A program made the translations under genes and the position numbers. A stretch of DNA of 64,000 nucleotides from Lunularia cruciata (Eukaryota > Streptophyta > Marchantiopsida > Lunulariales > Lunulariaceae): positions 7,321,001 to 7,385,000 of the forward strand of contig OX419758.1 in NCBI GenBank assembly GCA_948567375.1, in the 5' to 3' direction. This document shows, piece by piece, positions 61,373 to 64,000 of the stretch; position 1 is the first letter of the stretch, and each line of letters opens with the position of its first letter. The notes below the pieces were generated by a model that saw nothing but the letters and a program-made list of their open reading frames with translations, was not told the DNA's origin and did not search any database.

Positions 61373-61412
61373 TCAGCAAAATCCCTGAGTGATATCTCAG
61401 GGATTTTGCTGA
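61373..61412. repeat. Perfect inverted repeat, 17-bp arms, with an overlapping second palindrome
   Basis: 61373-61389 (TCAGCAAAATCCCTGAG) is the exact reverse complement of 61396-61412, with a six-base loop. A second pair overlaps: AGTGATATCTCA at 61388-61399 is the inverse of TGAGATATCACT at about 61410-61421. Two mutually exclusive hairpins are possible. Confidence 0.93.
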
Positions 61413-61421
61413 GATATCACT

Positions 61422-62419
61422 GAATGGCACCAGGTTGGACTACCCATATATCAACAATTGCAACAAGAATGGACCCATTTGGGAAATTTGCAAAGATCAC
61501 CACTACAACGGCATTACTCCTTGGCAAATACGGTCATCAACTGCATTATCTGAACTGTACAATGTATTGGAATATGGCAAACCCATTGTGATGTCTTACC
61601 TCTCTTTCCAATGTGCACCTTTTTCTTTCAACTTATGTGACTTAACGACGAAACGTGGAGAAATAGTCAATTGGTGATGAAGATGGAAGGTGGATGACTG
61701 ATTAACTTCCATCCCAAGGGGAAGATGACAGGGAAAGAATATGCAGTGGAAAAACAAATAGACGGAGATCTGGATAAAGAGTACGGGAGCTTGGCTGTTC
61801 AAAGAGGAAGGCTCTCGGACAAGAGAACCTTCGGCTAGTAAAATTTTTGCCTTGTAAGATTTTTGTCTTGGAGTGAAACCCTTGCCTTGGGATAACTTTT
61901 GGCCCAAAAAAGCCATTTGGCCTGGAAGTCCCTTGGCCTGATATTTCATGAGTAAATGTGATTCCTATAGATCAAGAACTACAATTAATGACCATTCTTC
62001 TTATATCAACTACTCACATGTGTGAGTAGAGACCGCTCACCAAAGGTGTGCTTACCAAAATTTTGTAATAATTTAGCCATCACCTGAAATATTCACTTGG
62101 GGATTGGATACTCTTCACTTTTTGTAGAGTCAACCTAAGCGAGATGTGCTATGCTTTCCTCACCTCAGCAAGAAGATTTTTGCTTAGATATTCAAAAGGG
62201 CAAGAGAGTGTGTCTGGGTGAGGAGAAGTGTTTGTGTGAAGAGAAGAGAGAAACAAAGGCGGAATGATGAGAGGAAAAGAGGAAAAGAAGAAGAGCCTCT
62301 CCTGCGCTAAGGAGGATGAGAAGAATTTATAATCAAAGCCCAAGGATTGTTTTAGTGTGGATTGTACTATATGCAAGAATTTGTATGCAGTAAGAAGTTA
62401 GAGTTCTTCCCATAGAATT
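61422..62419. other. Unassigned DNA, possibly the edge of a retroelement
   Basis: A plus frame at 61435-61677 (80 codons, YPYINNCNKNGPIW) and a minus frame at 61596-61949 are unfamiliar. The purine-rich stretch at 62200-62320 leads into coding sequence of the retroelement 3' ORF type from 62.42 kb. Nothing else supported. Confidence 0.4.
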
Positions 62420-64000
62420 GGAAATTGAGTGATCATGCAACGATCCATGAAATCAGGGATAACAGTGATCCAAAGCTAGAGGATGTGAGAAAGAACCTCT
62501 TTGCTTGGACCAAAGAGCATTGGCAAAGAGTGTAAGGGCCTAGCAATTCTTTTCCATATGGCATTACTTTGGATAGCATTTGGACTTGGCCAAACTTGTC
62601 TATTGAAGCCAAGTTCAAATCTAAACTAATAACTTAGTTGAAAAATCATCACGCTATCTTATTTGATTATCAAGGAAAACCTATCAATTGGGCAGCTATG
62701 TTTTGGTGAGAGAAAGAGAGTTCATAGGAACAATGGATGAGGAAGGAGGAGTGACTTTGTGTCTCCCTTTGTCAGCAATTTTCAATTGGGGATGGATTTG
62801 CTGACCCTAGAAGAGAAGAAGCAATCATACCACTTCTTCCACATAGGGCATTTTGATAAACCCATACAAAGAGTGCTAATGGTCCAAAATTATCTGGAGG
62901 CAAATGCACAATTTGTTTTCACATGGAAGTGGAAATGAAGGAAGCCTACAATACTTTGGGCTTCAAGAATCCAAGGCAAAAAGAGATAGAAATAGAGCTT
63001 GTACTCAAGAAACAACCTGTGACTCCTTCTAGGCCAAAGGCAAAGGCTACCAAATGGACAAGGAAGACCTTATGGAGGAAGAAGAAGAGACAGATGAAGA
63101 AGTCCAAGACAAAGGCGGTGGTGTACTACTTACTAGATTCCATGGCCCACTACTACTACCCCCATGGCCAGCAAACAATCTTTCAAAAGGATTGTAGTAT
63201 AGTCAAACAAGGATGTGGTTGAAGACCAAGGTGTAGAAGTACAATCTCCATTAGCCCGAACCACTCAAAGAATAAACAAATTTTAGGGTGAAGAACAAAC
63301 ACCTGCCCTTAGAAGATATGATGGAGAAGTTGGACCTTCTAATCCTAAGAATAATATTGTAGAGGGTTTGGGGATGAAAAAAATTCCTCTGTTCCCATCT
63401 ATAGGAGAAGTGGAACTAAGGGAAGAAGGAGACCTTTGTGCAAAAGAAGAGCTCAAGGCAAAAATTGCAGGCTCTTGTTGGGATGAGGAAGGACATAAGG
63501 ATGAAGGTGGACTTCACAGAGAAGAAGACAGGTAGGATGAAGGGTCATCCAAGATGGAGGTACTAGCAACAACAAAACAGGTATCTGAGCAGAGAGAACC
63601 TATCATCTTTGTCAATATCAAGCGGAGGAGAGTGGACCTTAGCTTCTTTCAAAATGGCAAGAGTGGAAAGTTTGAGCAAGAAGGAGGCCAGGCCAGTTGT
63701 GGTAGTGCCACTTTCTCAATTAGTGGTGTACAAGGTCAGACCAATGTTGGAAGTGATGAAGCAAATCCTCCCCATGTATGCAAAACACTAGAAGAAGATT
63801 ACCAAGTATGTTATGCTTATAACCAATCTACATCATTTAGCACAAGGAGTATAATTGGAGAAAATGCAGACACAAGATGAACTGAAGGAATTTTGTACTC
63901 AACTTAGAGATGGGTAAGACTAGTAACGACTTGGCATAGGACACTGCCAAGCTCAGAGTAGAAAGTACAGCCCCTGAAGAAGAAAAAAGGTATTTGACTC
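62420..64000 (+). mobile_element. Relative of the retroelement 3' ORF (copy D), running off the window
   Basis: The globular block near 62445-62700 (HEIRDNSDPKLEDVRKNLFA, then FDYQGKPINWAAMF) corresponds to the minus-strand block near 16.2-16.4 kb in C1 (HEIRDN, EEHW) and to AGEPINWARCF in A4. Further on, 62923-63222 and 63554-63880 are Lys/Arg/Glu-rich pieces like the linker of A4. It continues past 64000. No pol seen in the window; several breaks. Confidence 0.6.

Noticed and set aside
1-64000. tRNA, rRNA or other structured RNA genes
   Set aside because: No cloverleaf-like run with conserved A/B boxes or rRNA wording was seen on either strand; only the retroelement primer-binding site resembles a tRNA end.

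Overview
The window looks like a transposon-rich stretch of a seed-plant nuclear genome, most likely a conifer or other gymnosperm. Reasons: decayed spliced genes of plant type (a half-size ABCA transporter and a clan-85 cytochrome P450), AT-rich intergenic DNA, and large old Ty3/gypsy LTR elements nested in each other. The species is an inference. I see no intact host gene, no tRNA or rRNA gene and no CRISPR array.

Layout. 1-4.56 kb: AT-rich DNA without a recognisable gene. 4.57-9.87 kb, minus strand: a multi-exon pseudogene of a plant ABCA (ATH-type) transporter with about 13 exons, two premature TGA codons at conserved Trp positions and at least two frameshifts. 9.9-12.8 kb: low-repeat DNA with one short membrane-anchor-like ORF. 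12.8-24.0 kb: several minus-strand copies of LTR family C, mostly LTR plus a coiled-coil 3' ORF, and a 490-bp hairpin-like MITE candidate. 24.05-35.24 kb: a plus-strand family A gypsy element (A1) split by a younger 7.2-kb family B gypsy element (24847-32021). 35.25-43.18 kb: two minus-strand family A copies (A2, A3) sharing one LTR. 43.18-48.95 kb: plus-strand family A material (A4) with an inverted family B fragment inside. 48.95-53.71 kb: solo and nested family B LTRs and a third gypsy element (E). 53.7-58.4 kb: purine-rich repeats, a 200-base assembly gap, another coiled-coil ORF remnant and a 61-bp triplicate. 58.47-59.35 kb: a P450 relic with its haem-binding motif still readable. 59.4-62.4 kb: unassigned DNA with a 208-bp duplication and a strong palindrome. 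62.4-64.0 kb: a further relative of the retroelement 3' ORF.

The most interesting thread is this 3' ORF. In family A it lies between integrase and the 3' LTR. It encodes a globular N-terminal part followed by a long charged coiled coil, and it has no visible membrane segment. I find it in nine places, across at least two LTR families, mostly without recognisable gag or pol. Family B has a different addition: a separate CX2CX4HX4C zinc-motif ORF between the 5' LTR and gag. All retroelement copies here are broken fossils.
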